A program made the position numbers and the translations under genes. The notes below the pieces were generated by a model. It saw only the letters and a program-made list of their open reading frames with translations. It was not told the origin of the DNA and did not search any database. Positions 16,297 through 23,759 of a DNA stretch of 50,083 nucleotides are shown piece by piece. Positions within the stretch are counted from its first letter, which is position 1, and each line of letters opens with the position of its first letter. The DNA comes from CAZFRF01 sp964540925 (lineage in GTDB: Bacteria; Patescibacteriota; Microgenomatia; Levybacterales; UBA12049), in contig CAZIOR010000003.1 in assembly GCA_964540925.1 (NCBI GenBank), forward strand, positions 1-50,083, given 5' to 3'.

Positions 16297-16868
16297 GACA
16301 ACATGCTTTCTTCATCGCCAACAAGCATTACCCTAGATCCAGATAAAATGGCAGTGATGAACGGATCTCTTTTTTTCTTTCTAAAATCAAATTCCTCTTC
16401 AGTCATAACTGTATAATTAATCTCAGTAGTAAGTCTTTTTTCTTCCTCTCTGACTAAAAGTGCTAATTCCGGCAAGACAACCGTGCCTACAATTAACAAA
16501 TCTACTTCATCTGGTTGCTCTTTAATTCCTCTTAAAAATCTTCCGGAAAACATTGCGTACTTTATTTTTCCAAGCTTTACTTTATTTTCTAAAATCTTTC
16601 CTCCTAACCCAATATTTTTTGATCCAATTCTAAGTAAATCAAAATAAAATGGGTAATTTTTAGACATTGAATAATAAACTCTGTTTGCTCTTGGTTCTCT
16701 TGTGAGAATACCTTTTTGCTCAAGATATGAAAGCTCTCTTCTTACTGCATTGATTTCATCTTTGGTGCGTCTTACTAATTCTCTTACGTGGAACATGTCA
16801 TTTGGATTAGCCAAAAAAACATTTAAAAGTTTTACTCTAGATTTTGATGTAATAAGATCTGAAAACAT
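16293..16868 (-). CDS. Winged-helix DNA-binding protein fused to a nucleotidyltransferase-fold domain
   Basis: 191 residues. Residues 1-75 form a winged helix: FHVRELVRRTKDEINAVRRE is the recognition region and ANRVYYSM the wing. Residues 95-185 resemble the minimal nucleotidyltransferase fold (EVDLLIVGTVVLPELALLV, EINYTVMTEEEF, DPFITAIL), but the catalytic GSxxxGxxxxxSDxDL pattern is replaced by SGRFLRGIKEQPDEVDLLIV, so activity is doubtful. It probably acts as a regulator. Its overlap of four bases with secD suggests it is expressed with, and may control, the secDF operon; that is inference. Confidence 0.75.
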   Translation of the reverse strand: MFSDLITSKSRVKLLNVFLANPNDMFHVRELVRRTKDEINAVRRELSYLEQKGILTREPRANRVYYSMSKNYPFYFDLLRIGSKNIGLGGKILENKVKLGKIKYAMFSGRFLRGIKEQPDEVDLLIVGTVVLPELALLVREEEKRLTTEINYTVMTEEEFDFRKKKRDPFITAILSGSRVMLVGDEESMLS

Positions 16869-16936
16869 AATTTGTTCTTTTTATTTCTGAACATAAATAT
16901 ACAACTATGATGTGAAATCTGCAAGTATTAATTGCG

Positions 16937-18109
16937 TTATTTTACGTCCAAAACGCCATCGGTCGGAAGAACCGTAAACCAGATTAAGCCTCTGTTGAAT
17001 TTTATTTCTTTTCCGCTTGCATCAGTGATAATTGTCCTATCTGTTCTAGATTTTTTAGACCAAGTTGCTTTTATCTCTTCTCCATCTTGAAGCACTACTG
17101 CCTTTCCTGTTCCTTTATTTTTATATAAAAGATGGACATTGTTTTCATATCCATCATTTGCATGTGACTCTACCATATACATGACCACAATAGTCTTGGC
17201 AGTAATTTGTTTTTTCGTGTTTACATCAATATGTGGAACTCCGCCATTGTTTCTAGCGTAAAGATTAGTTTTGGGATCATATTTCCAATCTACATCATAA
17301 TCTTTATCTCCCCAGAACTCTATGTGAGCTACTTGACTTGCGCCCCTATCAGCAACAGGTGCGTCATTTTTAAATGAATATTGGACAAATGTTGTATCCC
17401 AAGCTTTACCATCTTCATCAACATTAGTTAATTTTCTGTTTTTAGCTGCATAATCCCACAAACTTTGCGTTTTGGAATACATAGTATGCTCCGAGGCAAC
17501 TTCATGACCTTGTCTTGCATCAATCTTCTTATAAATTGGGAATGGAACACTAAACTGACTTAAATCATTATATAAATGCCAACCATATTGATCTAATTGA
17601 CCCAATGCATCTGCTGGCCCTGGTTGAGCTGCTCCTCCTACATGAGCATATAAAGGATTGTTGCCGTATTCTGATATGAAATCAATAAAGTATGTTCTTG
17701 CAGATCTAATTGGTCCGATATATTCTCCACCGTCCTGGCAATAGTAAACAGCTAAAAATCTTGTAATTCCACCCTCAGCAACTATTTCATAAACAACATC
17801 TGCTTTGGAAAGACCAGATTGTGGCCTTGACTGCTCATGATTTTCTGTCATTACACCAAGTGGTCTATGTTTTTGCCACCAAGCTTCTTGCTGCTTTGAA
17901 TACATTGCCCCATTTAAAGGACATTCTTGAGTTTTAGGTAAAGTATCGTCAAAACTTACATTACCGCTGCTGGTGACCTTAGGAGCCGATACAGGCGTTG
18001 CTATAACACCAGATAGGCCTTGGGAAAAGATAAAAAAGGAAATACCTGTAGATAAAAAGTATAAAGCTAATGCAGACAGTAAAATAAATAATTTATTGTT
18101 ATTTTTCAT
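16937..18109 (-). CDS. DUF3048-family (YerB-like) exported protein
   Basis: 390 residues. An N-terminal membrane helix (about 7-29) acts as signal anchor. The DUF3048 domain shows RPLGVMTENHEQSRPQSGLS, ADVVYEIVAEGGITRFLAVY, and GPIRSARTYFIDFISEYGNN, followed by a C-terminal domain ending RGLIWFTVLPTDG. No lipobox cysteine is present, unlike Bacillus YerB. The molecular function of the family is unknown; its location is the outer face of the membrane. The start overlaps the stop of the DUF4446 gene by four bases (ATGA), so the two are translationally coupled. Confidence 0.9.
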   Translation of the reverse strand: MKNNNKLFILLSALALYFLSTGISFFIFSQGLSGVIATPVSAPKVTSSGNVSFDDTLPKTQECPLNGAMYSKQQEAWWQKHRPLGVMTENHEQSRPQSGLSKADVVYEIVAEGGITRFLAVYYCQDGGEYIGPIRSARTYFIDFISEYGNNPLYAHVGGAAQPGPADALGQLDQYGWHLYNDLSQFSVPFPIYKKIDARQGHEVASEHTMYSKTQSLWDYAAKNRKLTNVDEDGKAWDTTFVQYSFKNDAPVADRGASQVAHIEFWGDKDYDVDWKYDPKTNLYARNNGGVPHIDVNTKKQITAKTIVVMYMVESHANDGYENNVHLLYKNKGTGKAVVLQDGEEIKATWSKKSRTDRTIITDASGKEIKFNRGLIWFTVLPTDGVLDVK

Positions 18110-18570
18110 TTAGCAGTAATAGATTCTTTGAGGGCCTTCTTTTCTTCTTCAGAAAGTTCTAATTCTACTCCTTTTCCATTTGCTACTCTTTTAGCATACC
18201 ATCTGGTTCCAGCTCTAGAATATAAACCGGAAAGAATTACTCCTGTATCATTCTTATCTACTAAAGATAGAATGAAACTTTGTTCTCCGCCAGTATCCTT
18301 AAAAGGATTAAACCTGACTAAACCAACTTTCTGAATATGAAAAGTGCCGTCTTTATCTATTCTATCAGAATAGTGCTTTAAGTAGTCAATATCCTTTTTA
18401 GAAACTTCCATGTCTTTAACGAGTTCTTCAAGCACAGACTTAAGCGTTTTATTACTTACACCATTAGTTAGCCTGTTATAGTGACTAATTATTCTCCAGA
18501 AGAAAAATGATAAAGCAGCAAGCCAAACAAAAATTACAGCAATTAAAAAAATAAGGAAATTTGCGGGCAT
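18106..18570 (-). CDS. DUF4446-family membrane-anchored protein
   Basis: 154 residues. One N-terminal transmembrane helix (about 5-27) is followed by a short helical linker and the DUF4446 core: VGLVRFNPFKDTGGEQSFIL, SLVDKNDTGVILSGLYSRAG and a C-terminal ELSEEEKKAL. The family is widespread in Gram-positive and CPR bacteria with no known function. It is first in a two-gene operon with the DUF3048 gene. It diverges from the small protein at 18634 across a palindrome that provides both -35 boxes. Confidence 0.9.
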   Translation of the reverse strand: MPANFLIFLIAVIFVWLAALSFFFWRIISHYNRLTNGVSNKTLKSVLEELVKDMEVSKKDIDYLKHYSDRIDKDGTFHIQKVGLVRFNPFKDTGGEQSFILSLVDKNDTGVILSGLYSRAGTRWYAKRVANGKGVELELSEEEKKALKESITAK

Positions 18571-18633
18571 AATATTTACCTATATTAGCCTCTTGACAGC
18601 CTTGCTGTCAATAGTGTAATCTAGCCTCTATAC
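18571..18633. promoter_or_regulatory. Divergent promoters sharing a palindromic -35 element
   Basis: TTGACAGC-CTT-GCTGTCAA (18593-18611) is a perfect 8-base inverted repeat whose two ends are consensus -35 boxes facing opposite ways. Rightward: TTGACA 18593-18598, 16-base spacer, TGTAAT 18615-18620, ATG at 18634. Leftward: TTGACA (complement of 18606-18611), 18-base spacer, TAATAT, then eleven bases to ATG 18570. A polymerase on one side would exclude the other. The symmetry may also be a repressor site. Confidence 0.65.
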
Positions 18634-18906
18634 ATGGCTAAGAAGAGAAAAACACGAGAGCAAAAACTAGCAGCTGACTCTCGCCACAATTTTGAGCACA
18701 AAATGGTCATAAATAGCTTCCAAGCTAAACTCACTCCTAATAAAAATGTAGCTACAACAGTCCTTAAAAGTGAAAATTTATACCCTTTTCTAGTAAAAGA
18801 TTTAACTAAAACATTCGCTCTAACAGCTACTATAATTGCGGCACAAATAGTTCTTTTCCTCACATTAAAACTACACTTAATTAAGATTCCAGGATTATCT
18901 TATTAA
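18634..18906 (+). CDS. Small single-helix membrane protein of unknown function
   Basis: 90 residues. The N-terminal half is strongly basic (MAKKRKTREQKLAADSRHNF), the middle is polar, and one transmembrane helix lies at about 62-80 (FALTATIIAAQIVLFLTLKL). The charge distribution predicts a cytoplasmic N-terminus that might contact nucleic acid or ribosomes; that is speculation. It is followed after 22 bases by a tiny zinc-ribbon gene with a strong Shine-Dalgarno sequence, and both precede a terminator at 19119. I do not recognise a named family. Confidence 0.75.
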   Translation: MAKKRKTREQKLAADSRHNFEHKMVINSFQAKLTPNKNVATTVLKSENLYPFLVKDLTKTFALTATIIAAQIVLFLTLKLHLIKIPGLSY

Positions 18907-18910
18907 TTGA

Positions 18911-18920
18911 AGGGGGGTGA
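18911..18920 (+). promoter_or_regulatory. Strong Shine-Dalgarno sequence of the zinc-ribbon gene
   Basis: AGGGGGGTGA differs from the ideal AGGAGGTGA-type anti-SD match by little and lies eight bases before ATG 18929. It stands out because most other transcription units in this window begin without a leader. Confidence 0.75.
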
Positions 18921-18928
18921 AATATATT

Positions 18929-19072
18929 ATGGCATCAATGTATTGCGTAAAATGCAGAGCAAAGAGAGAGGACCCAAATGCAGAAAGAGTTACCATGAAA
19001 AATGGTAAACCTGCAATGAAAGGTAAATGCCCAGTCTGTGGTACAGGAATGTACAAGATCGGCGCAGCCTAA
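18929..19072 (+). CDS. Tiny zinc-ribbon protein (DUF5679-like)
   Basis: 47 residues with two CxxC pairs, MYCVKCRAKRE and GKCPVCGTGMYK, separated by a short basic strand-turn-strand segment (RVTMKNGKPAMK). This is a single zinc ribbon of the DUF5679 type, frequent in CPR and actinobacterial genomes and of unknown function. The start is set by a strong Shine-Dalgarno sequence AGGGGGGTGA (18911-18920) eight bases upstream. It is the last gene before the terminator at 19119-19151. Confidence 0.88.
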   Translation: MASMYCVKCRAKREDPNAERVTMKNGKPAMKGKCPVCGTGMYKIGAA

Positions 19073-19076
19073 CTTG

Positions 19077-19113
19077 CTCTTGAAAATCCTTCGAAGGTAT
19101 TTTCCTTCAAGAG
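19077..19113 (+). terminator. RNA hairpin preceding the terminator
   Basis: CTCTTGAA (19077-19084) pairs perfectly with TTCAAGAG (19106-19113), and the interior contains CCTTCGAAGG, a further palindrome. It starts five bases after the stop of the zinc-ribbon gene and lies six bases before the terminator stem. It has no U tract and may protect the mRNA 3' end. Confidence 0.5.
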
Positions 19114-19118
19114 ATGAT

Positions 19119-19151
19119 AAAAAACCCCGACCCATTTGGAAGGGGTTTTTT
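19119..19151. terminator. Intrinsic terminator, bidirectional
   Basis: AAAAAACCCC (19119-19128), a 13-base loop, and GGGGTTTTTT (19142-19151) form a perfect 10-pair stem with a T tract on the + strand and, by symmetry, on the - strand. It ends the operon of 18634-19072. The next gene has its own promoter at 19242. Confidence 0.85.
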
Positions 19152-19241
19152 AGTAGAATTTTATTAATTATTGTCAACCCCCATTTTCACCCATTTTTGA
19201 AGCCAAAATAGATATATAAATATATATAAATTATAAGGGTG

Positions 19242-19247
19242 TATACT
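19242..19247 (+). promoter_or_regulatory. -10 box of the C39-like peptidase gene
   Basis: TATACT nine bases before ATG 19257, in a very AT-rich upstream stretch without a clear -35. An in-frame GTG at 19239 overlaps the box, which argues against it as the start. Confidence 0.5.
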
Positions 19248-19256
19248 CCGACCAAC

Positions 19257-19784
19257 ATGTTAAAAATACACAAACAAGAGACATATGAGGGCTGCCTTCC
19301 TATTTGTCTTTTAATACTTGAAAATAAAATAATTAATAAGCAAATTGAAAGAGAAATTATTTGCAAATCATTAAACAAAAGACGTGATAATTTTTACGCA
19401 CTTAATGTATTGTCAGCATTTTCTGAAATGTTTTCAAGAAATCTAACTCTTTTTGTAGGAATAAATGATTACGCCAAGTACTTAAACCAACATAAAGACA
19501 ATTCGCGAATTCAAATTATTTATCAAGAAATAAATCTTAATTTCTTATTAAAAATTAAAACCCCTTACATAGTTCAAATTGATGATTTTGCCCTTGGCGA
19601 TATTGTTCATGCTACCCATTATTTAATTGTTGAAAAAATTGATAAAAATGAAGCAGTAATAATTGACCCTTGGTATGGATCTCGAACTAAAATAAAAAAC
19701 ACAGTGTTAATAAAGGCAATTGAAATACTAGAAAATCATTTATTATTTTCACCATTATTAATTTCTTTTAATAAACATGAATAA
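19257..19784 (+). CDS. C39-like (papain-fold) cysteine peptidase domain protein
   Basis: 175 residues from ATG 19257. A Cys-containing N-terminal helix, QETYEGCLPICLL (Cys13 or Cys17), is followed later by DIVHATHYLIVEKI with a His and then IIDPWYGSRT with an Asp. This is the Cys-His-Asp order of peptidase C39 and C39-like domains. No signal peptide is visible, so it would be cytoplasmic, as for domains that process double-glycine leader peptides in bacteriocin exporters. The substrate is unknown, and no ABC domain is fused or adjacent. It overlaps the following transporter gene by eight bases. Confidence 0.65.
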   Translation: MLKIHKQETYEGCLPICLLILENKIINKQIEREIICKSLNKRRDNFYALNVLSAFSEMFSRNLTLFVGINDYAKYLNQHKDNSRIQIIYQEINLNFLLKIKTPYIVQIDDFALGDIVHATHYLIVEKIDKNEAVIIDPWYGSRTKIKNTVLIKAIEILENHLLFSPLLISFNKHE

Positions 19785-20205
19785 ATTATTTGGAATCACA
19801 ATCATCTTAACAGAAACATTTCTTTACGCACTTTTAAGTCCACTTCTAAAAAGGGCGAATTTAAATTTCCAACCCTTTACAGTTATGACTTTTTCTATGT
19901 TGTCTTTATTTATTTTTTCTTTAATTATGAGTATCTGCTTTGAAAACTTACTCGCATTAAATATGCAAAAAGATTCTAAAACAATCTTATTTTTGTTTAT
20001 CATTGGACTCATTAATGGAGTGGCCTTTTGGTTAGGAATTAAAGCCTATAAATTTATGCCATTATCTCAACTATCTCTTTTTGGATTACTCTCTCCAATT
20101 TTTATTACCCTACTAGCTTATTTTATTCTAGGAGAAAAAATAACTTATAAAATATTTATTAGCCTTGGAATTATGGCCATCGGATTAATCTATTCCTTAA
20201 TTTAA
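19777..20205 (+). CDS. Half-size EamA/DMT-family transporter
   Basis: 142 residues with about five transmembrane helices and the EamA pattern, including the terminal SPIFITLLAYFILGEKITYK and IFISLGIMAIGLIYSLI. Typical DMT transporters carry two such domains (about 300 residues); here a single domain would have to dimerise, as in small multidrug-resistance type proteins. It overlaps the C39-like gene by eight bases, so the pair may be functionally linked, for example as processing and export of a small molecule or peptide; that link is only positional. Its stop abuts the stop of the convergent zinc-ribbon gene. Confidence 0.8.
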   Translation: MNKLFGITIILTETFLYALLSPLLKRANLNFQPFTVMTFSMLSLFIFSLIMSICFENLLALNMQKDSKTILFLFIIGLINGVAFWLGIKAYKFMPLSQLSLFGLLSPIFITLLAYFILGEKITYKIFISLGIMAIGLIYSLI

Positions 20206-20334
20206 CTATTCACAACAGGGGTCTTTGTAGCCACATTCAGGACAATATGCATCTCTACTTCCTGGCATATCTCCCATCGGAGTTTGACAAACGGGGCATG
20301 GTTGAGTGCGTAAATCTGGCCTATTAGATTCCAT
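20206..20334 (-). CDS. Tiny zinc-ribbon protein, 42 residues
   Basis: The minus-strand frame from ATG 20334 to TAG 20206 encodes 42 residues with TQPCPVCQTPMGDMPGSRDA followed by YCPECGYKDPCCE. The two CPxC knuckles (CPVC, CPEC) form a zinc ribbon, and a terminal CC pair adds two further thiols. It starts inside the last 11 bases of the HAD phosphatase gene, implying translational coupling, and stops one base from the convergent transporter stop. The coding call rests on the conserved knuckle pattern filling a gap otherwise empty. The function is unknown. Confidence 0.78.
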   Translation of the reverse strand: MESNRPDLRTQPCPVCQTPMGDMPGSRDAYCPECGYKDPCCE

Positions 20335-21022
20335 TAATCTCTTTAATGATATCAATTACACTTCTTAAATTGTCAATTTTTCTCCAAGCAGCTTTTTGCA
20401 ATTCATCATCTTTGTGCCACCAAGAATCATTTAAATGATTTGGATTTGTAGTTCTGTATAAAAGTCCTCTTTTCGTGTGTCTAAAAGCATCTAAATCATT
20501 ATTAGCATCGCCTATAAATAAAGACTCTTCTGGATTTAAGCCTAATTTTTGACAAAAATCATTAATTGCGATTACTTTAGCCTTTGGGTCAACGTCTGTA
20601 TATGTAGTTTTTGTAAAGCTTCCGTCTTCAGCGAAATGAAAAACTGCATTTGCGTGGTAATACTCGGTTCCAAAATGTTTAGCTATTTGACTAATATAAA
20701 ATTCTATTCCACTAGAGATAAAAGCAAAATGAATATTTTGAGATTTAATAAAATTAATTAAATCAATTGCTTCTTCATTTAATTCGAAGTTTTTAATATC
20801 CAATATTTCTTCATATTTTTCTCTAGTTAACCCTTGATCCTTATAATGATCTACAACTTTTTGATTCCATTCATCATAGGTAATTTCTCCTCGTGAATAA
20901 GCGTCATACCATTCTCTATCTAATTCTGGAGAAACATTCATTGCCCTATGAAGCCTTAGCCAAGGATTACCAAATATGACCACGCCATCACAATCAAAAA
21001 ATACAATTTTAACTTTATTCAT
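20324..21022 (-). CDS. HAD-superfamily hydrolase (phosphoserine phosphatase-like)
   Basis: 232 residues. HAD motif I is FFDCDGVVIFG (nucleophile and acid Asp), motif II FAFISSG with the Ser, and motif III/IV SLFIGDANNDLDAFR. The helical cap lies between residues 20 and 90. The arrangement resembles the SerB-like C1-cap group, but the substrate cannot be read from sequence. It sits at the downstream end of the polysaccharide region, with its own TATAAT box nine bases before the ATG. A tiny zinc-ribbon gene overlaps its 3' end. Confidence 0.85.
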   Translation of the reverse strand: MNKVKIVFFDCDGVVIFGNPWLRLHRAMNVSPELDREWYDAYSRGEITYDEWNQKVVDHYKDQGLTREKYEEILDIKNFELNEEAIDLINFIKSQNIHFAFISSGIEFYISQIAKHFGTEYYHANAVFHFAEDGSFTKTTYTDVDPKAKVIAINDFCQKLGLNPEESLFIGDANNDLDAFRHTKRGLLYRTTNPNHLNDSWWHKDDELQKAAWRKIDNLRSVIDIIKEINGI

Positions 21023-21031
21023 CAGAAAGTT

Positions 21032-21037
21032 ATTATA
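21032..21037 (-). promoter_or_regulatory. -10 box of the HAD hydrolase gene
   Basis: TATAAT on the minus strand (complement of 21032-21037), nine bases before ATG 21022, in the 17-base gap after the upstream glycosyltransferase stop. No clear -35. Confidence 0.5.
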
Positions 21038-21039
21038 CT

Positions 21040-22638
21040 CTATTCGCCTTTATAGTGGACTAATTTATAAATTTCAACAACCGATACCTTCCATTTTTGA
21101 TCAATCTCTGCTCTACCAAAGCCTGCAACTTCCCAGAGAGAATTTCCTAAGGGCTCACATGGCAAGCTTTCGCAAACTACAAATAATTGATCTGTCACAC
21201 TTTCTCTTTTTGGATCAGTTGCTGGATCTTTAATTGTTGTAGGTGGATGACCCCAAATTGTAAAGAAATAGCGATAAGCATGATCACTGTTTCCCCCCGT
21301 AATCAAAGCGAAATTAAAAGGTTTTGCATCTGTATGTATCATTACAAATTCTGCAATACTTCTCATTTGATTTAATTGCTGATTTGCTGGATAGGCAAAA
21401 GGATTACTCCACAGGTTTTGAATTAAAACTACAACAAATAAAACTACTACTAAAACCTTAGAAAGCATTCCAATAAACTTTTTGTTATTAAAAATAAATT
21501 CAAAAAGTAAACTGACTAAGATAAATGGAGCTGGGAATAAGAAGGCAAAGTAATAATCATAAATTGCTTTTTTATAAAATCCAAATAAAACAATTCCAAT
21601 TATTAACCAGAAAAAAAGTAAAGAATATTTATAAAAATCATCATCTCTATTTTTGAAGGATTTATAAAGTCTATAAAAAAGTAAACCTATCGCACTTACT
21701 GCCAGAATTAAAACAAATATATACCAAACACTTAGCACATCTTTTGAAAAATGTACCTTTTGATCCATATCAGGATAGGCAAACACTAGTCTTCCAAAAA
21801 CTCTAAAAAATACATCGTAAACTGTACTTACTAAGTTTACTGATGGACCTGTATCTCCAGAGCTGAATAAAAAGGTAGTTATATTTTTAAAATCAGGAAA
21901 ACCGTGTCGAACTTCGAATGCTAAAAAAGGAGACCAACCAATTAAAAAACCAGCAAAAATTGTTAAATAATTTTTAAACAAATTTAATGCATTTTTTTTA
22001 AAATTTGATTTATAAAACCCGATAAATAATAAATATAAAAATATTATTCCTCCTAAAAATAATGCAAGATAATGAAGCTGCATGGCAATTCCTAAAAGAA
22101 AGCCAGATAATACAAAAAGTTTTAATGAGTTCTTACGAAGAGCAAAATAAATTGTAAATAATGTAAGCAATGAAACAAATGGCAAAGGATTTGGATTCCA
22201 ACTTGATCTAGAATAAGTTACAACTAAAGGCGAAATTGCATACAAAAAAGAAGCAAGTAAAGCAACTTTTTTATTAAAAAAATTAGCTACAAAGATGTAC
22301 AAAAGTAAAACTGTTAAGATGCCAATCAATGCAACTCCAACAGCAGGACCGACTGGATTATAATTAAATAACCACAAAAATGGAGCCATGTAGTAATAAT
22401 AAATAGGACCCAAAAAGAATCCTCCGACAGAAGAAGTTGGACCTAATAGAGTAAGGTGTCCATGCAGGATATTATAAGCAACTAATACATCTCTTCCCTC
22501 GTCTCCTAAAAAGCGTTGATATTTTTCAATTTTATATAATCGAAAAAAAGCAGAAATTATTAAAATAACTAAAAGAGCAATATTCTCTTTTGTAAAAAAA
22601 GATTTTAACTTGTTCATTGTTGAGGTTTTTTTCGCCAA
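21040..22638 (-). CDS. GT39/ArnT-type membrane glycosyltransferase
   Basis: 532 residues with an N-terminal cytoplasmic stretch, about ten transmembrane helices, and the early extracytoplasmic loop YQRFLGDEGRDVLVAYNILH, whose acidic pair fits the catalytic Asp/Glu of polyprenyl-phosphate-dependent GT-C enzymes. A small C-terminal extracytoplasmic domain follows. It would transfer a sugar from a polyprenyl-phosphate carrier to a glycan or protein on the outer face. The gene overlaps the upstream GT2-GtrA gene by 25 bases; that gene could make the lipid-linked sugar it uses. The donor and acceptor are unknown. Confidence 0.82.
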   Translation of the reverse strand: MAKKTSTMNKLKSFFTKENIALLVILIISAFFRLYKIEKYQRFLGDEGRDVLVAYNILHGHLTLLGPTSSVGGFFLGPIYYYYMAPFLWLFNYNPVGPAVGVALIGILTVLLLYIFVANFFNKKVALLASFLYAISPLVVTYSRSSWNPNPLPFVSLLTLFTIYFALRKNSLKLFVLSGFLLGIAMQLHYLALFLGGIIFLYLLFIGFYKSNFKKNALNLFKNYLTIFAGFLIGWSPFLAFEVRHGFPDFKNITTFLFSSGDTGPSVNLVSTVYDVFFRVFGRLVFAYPDMDQKVHFSKDVLSVWYIFVLILAVSAIGLLFYRLYKSFKNRDDDFYKYSLLFFWLIIGIVLFGFYKKAIYDYYFAFLFPAPFILVSLLFEFIFNNKKFIGMLSKVLVVVLFVVVLIQNLWSNPFAYPANQQLNQMRSIAEFVMIHTDAKPFNFALITGGNSDHAYRYFFTIWGHPPTTIKDPATDPKRESVTDQLFVVCESLPCEPLGNSLWEVAGFGRAEIDQKWKVSVVEIYKLVHYKGE

Positions 22639-23747
22639 ATAATAAGTCTATAGACTGAAAAATTGTAAATTAGTAAAATTCCAGTTCCGAAAATAAAGTA
22701 GAAAAAGTAATATTGTCTACCAAAAATAATATCACCTAAATAAATAATTCCTGATTGAATAATGATTACACCAAAAGCAGAAGTGGCGTAAAAATTAAGC
22801 ATTTTCCAAATATACTGAATTATTGTTTTTACTCTTTCATTCTTAAATGTCCAAAGATTATTTAAATTGTAATTTGAAAATACTGCTACCACTGCGCCAA
22901 TTAAACTTGCGACTGCTGGAATGAAATGAAAATTTTCAACTAAAACTCTTAAAATAATTGCTTGCAAGAAAAATCCAATTCCTCCAACAACTAAAAACTT
23001 TCCAAAAGAGCCATGGATCAATTCATTCGCTCTTACCTTGATAACAAAAGCTAAAGTTTTAATTATAGTTTCTATTCCGGGAATCTTTGATTTTCCTAGC
23101 GTTCTATCTTTTGCATTAAATGGAACTTCTGCGACTTTAAAACCATCTTTCACTGCATTCCACAAAAATCCAACCTGAAAAGTATATCCTGTAAAAGATC
23201 CCAATTTATCTTTTTCTTTAAGAAAAACTTCTTTTTTAATTGCCCTGTAACCACCAGTCCAATCATCGATTCCCTTTCTTCCAAATAAAAGCCTAATAAA
23301 AACATTTCCCCATACTGACATAATTTTTCTATGAACACCCCAATCTTTTGGTATTGAACCGCCTTTACTGTAACGAGTACCCACCACAAAATCATTTCCT
23401 TCGTCAATTTTTTGCAAAAACTCTGGTATCTTTTTGGGGTCATGAAAGAAATCTGCATCCATTTCAAACATTACATCTGCATTCATTCTTTCAATTGCAT
23501 AAGTCATTGCTCTTGTATAAGCTGCGCCCAACCCTGCTTTTTTACCAACTAAAAGCTCTAGGTTTTTATATTTTTTTTGAAGCTCAGCAACAACTTCACC
23601 TGTTCCATCAGGAGAGCTATCATCTGCAACCAATATGCTCATTTGGTATGTTTTTATTTGAGGAAAAATTTCTTCTTCTAGATTTTCAATTAGGAGTTCT
23701 ATGTTTCCTTTTTCATTATAAGTAGGAATTATTATTACTGCATGCAT
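22614..23747 (-). CDS. Polyprenyl-phosphate glycosyltransferase (GT2, DPM1-like) fused to a GtrA domain
   Basis: 377 residues. Residues 1-235 form a GT2 catalytic domain: VIIPTYNEKGNIELLIENLE, ADDSSPDGTG, FEMDADFFHDPKKIPEFL with the DxD-type motif, and WTGGYRAIKK. Residues 250-377 form a four-helix GtrA domain (FLVVGGIGFFLQAIILRVLV, NYNLNNLWTF). Such enzymes charge undecaprenyl phosphate with a single sugar, and GtrA-like domains help move or anchor it. It is followed with overlap by a GT-C enzyme that could consume the product. It is the downstream neighbour of the nucleotide-sugar genes. Confidence 0.9.
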   Translation of the reverse strand: MHAVIIIPTYNEKGNIELLIENLEEEIFPQIKTYQMSILVADDSSPDGTGEVVAELQKKYKNLELLVGKKAGLGAAYTRAMTYAIERMNADVMFEMDADFFHDPKKIPEFLQKIDEGNDFVVGTRYSKGGSIPKDWGVHRKIMSVWGNVFIRLLFGRKGIDDWTGGYRAIKKEVFLKEKDKLGSFTGYTFQVGFLWNAVKDGFKVAEVPFNAKDRTLGKSKIPGIETIIKTLAFVIKVRANELIHGSFGKFLVVGGIGFFLQAIILRVLVENFHFIPAVASLIGAVVAVFSNYNLNNLWTFKNERVKTIIQYIWKMLNFYATSAFGVIIIQSGIIYLGDIIFGRQYYFFYFIFGTGILLIYNFSVYRLIIWRKKPQQ

Positions 23748-23759
23748 GATTATATTAAA

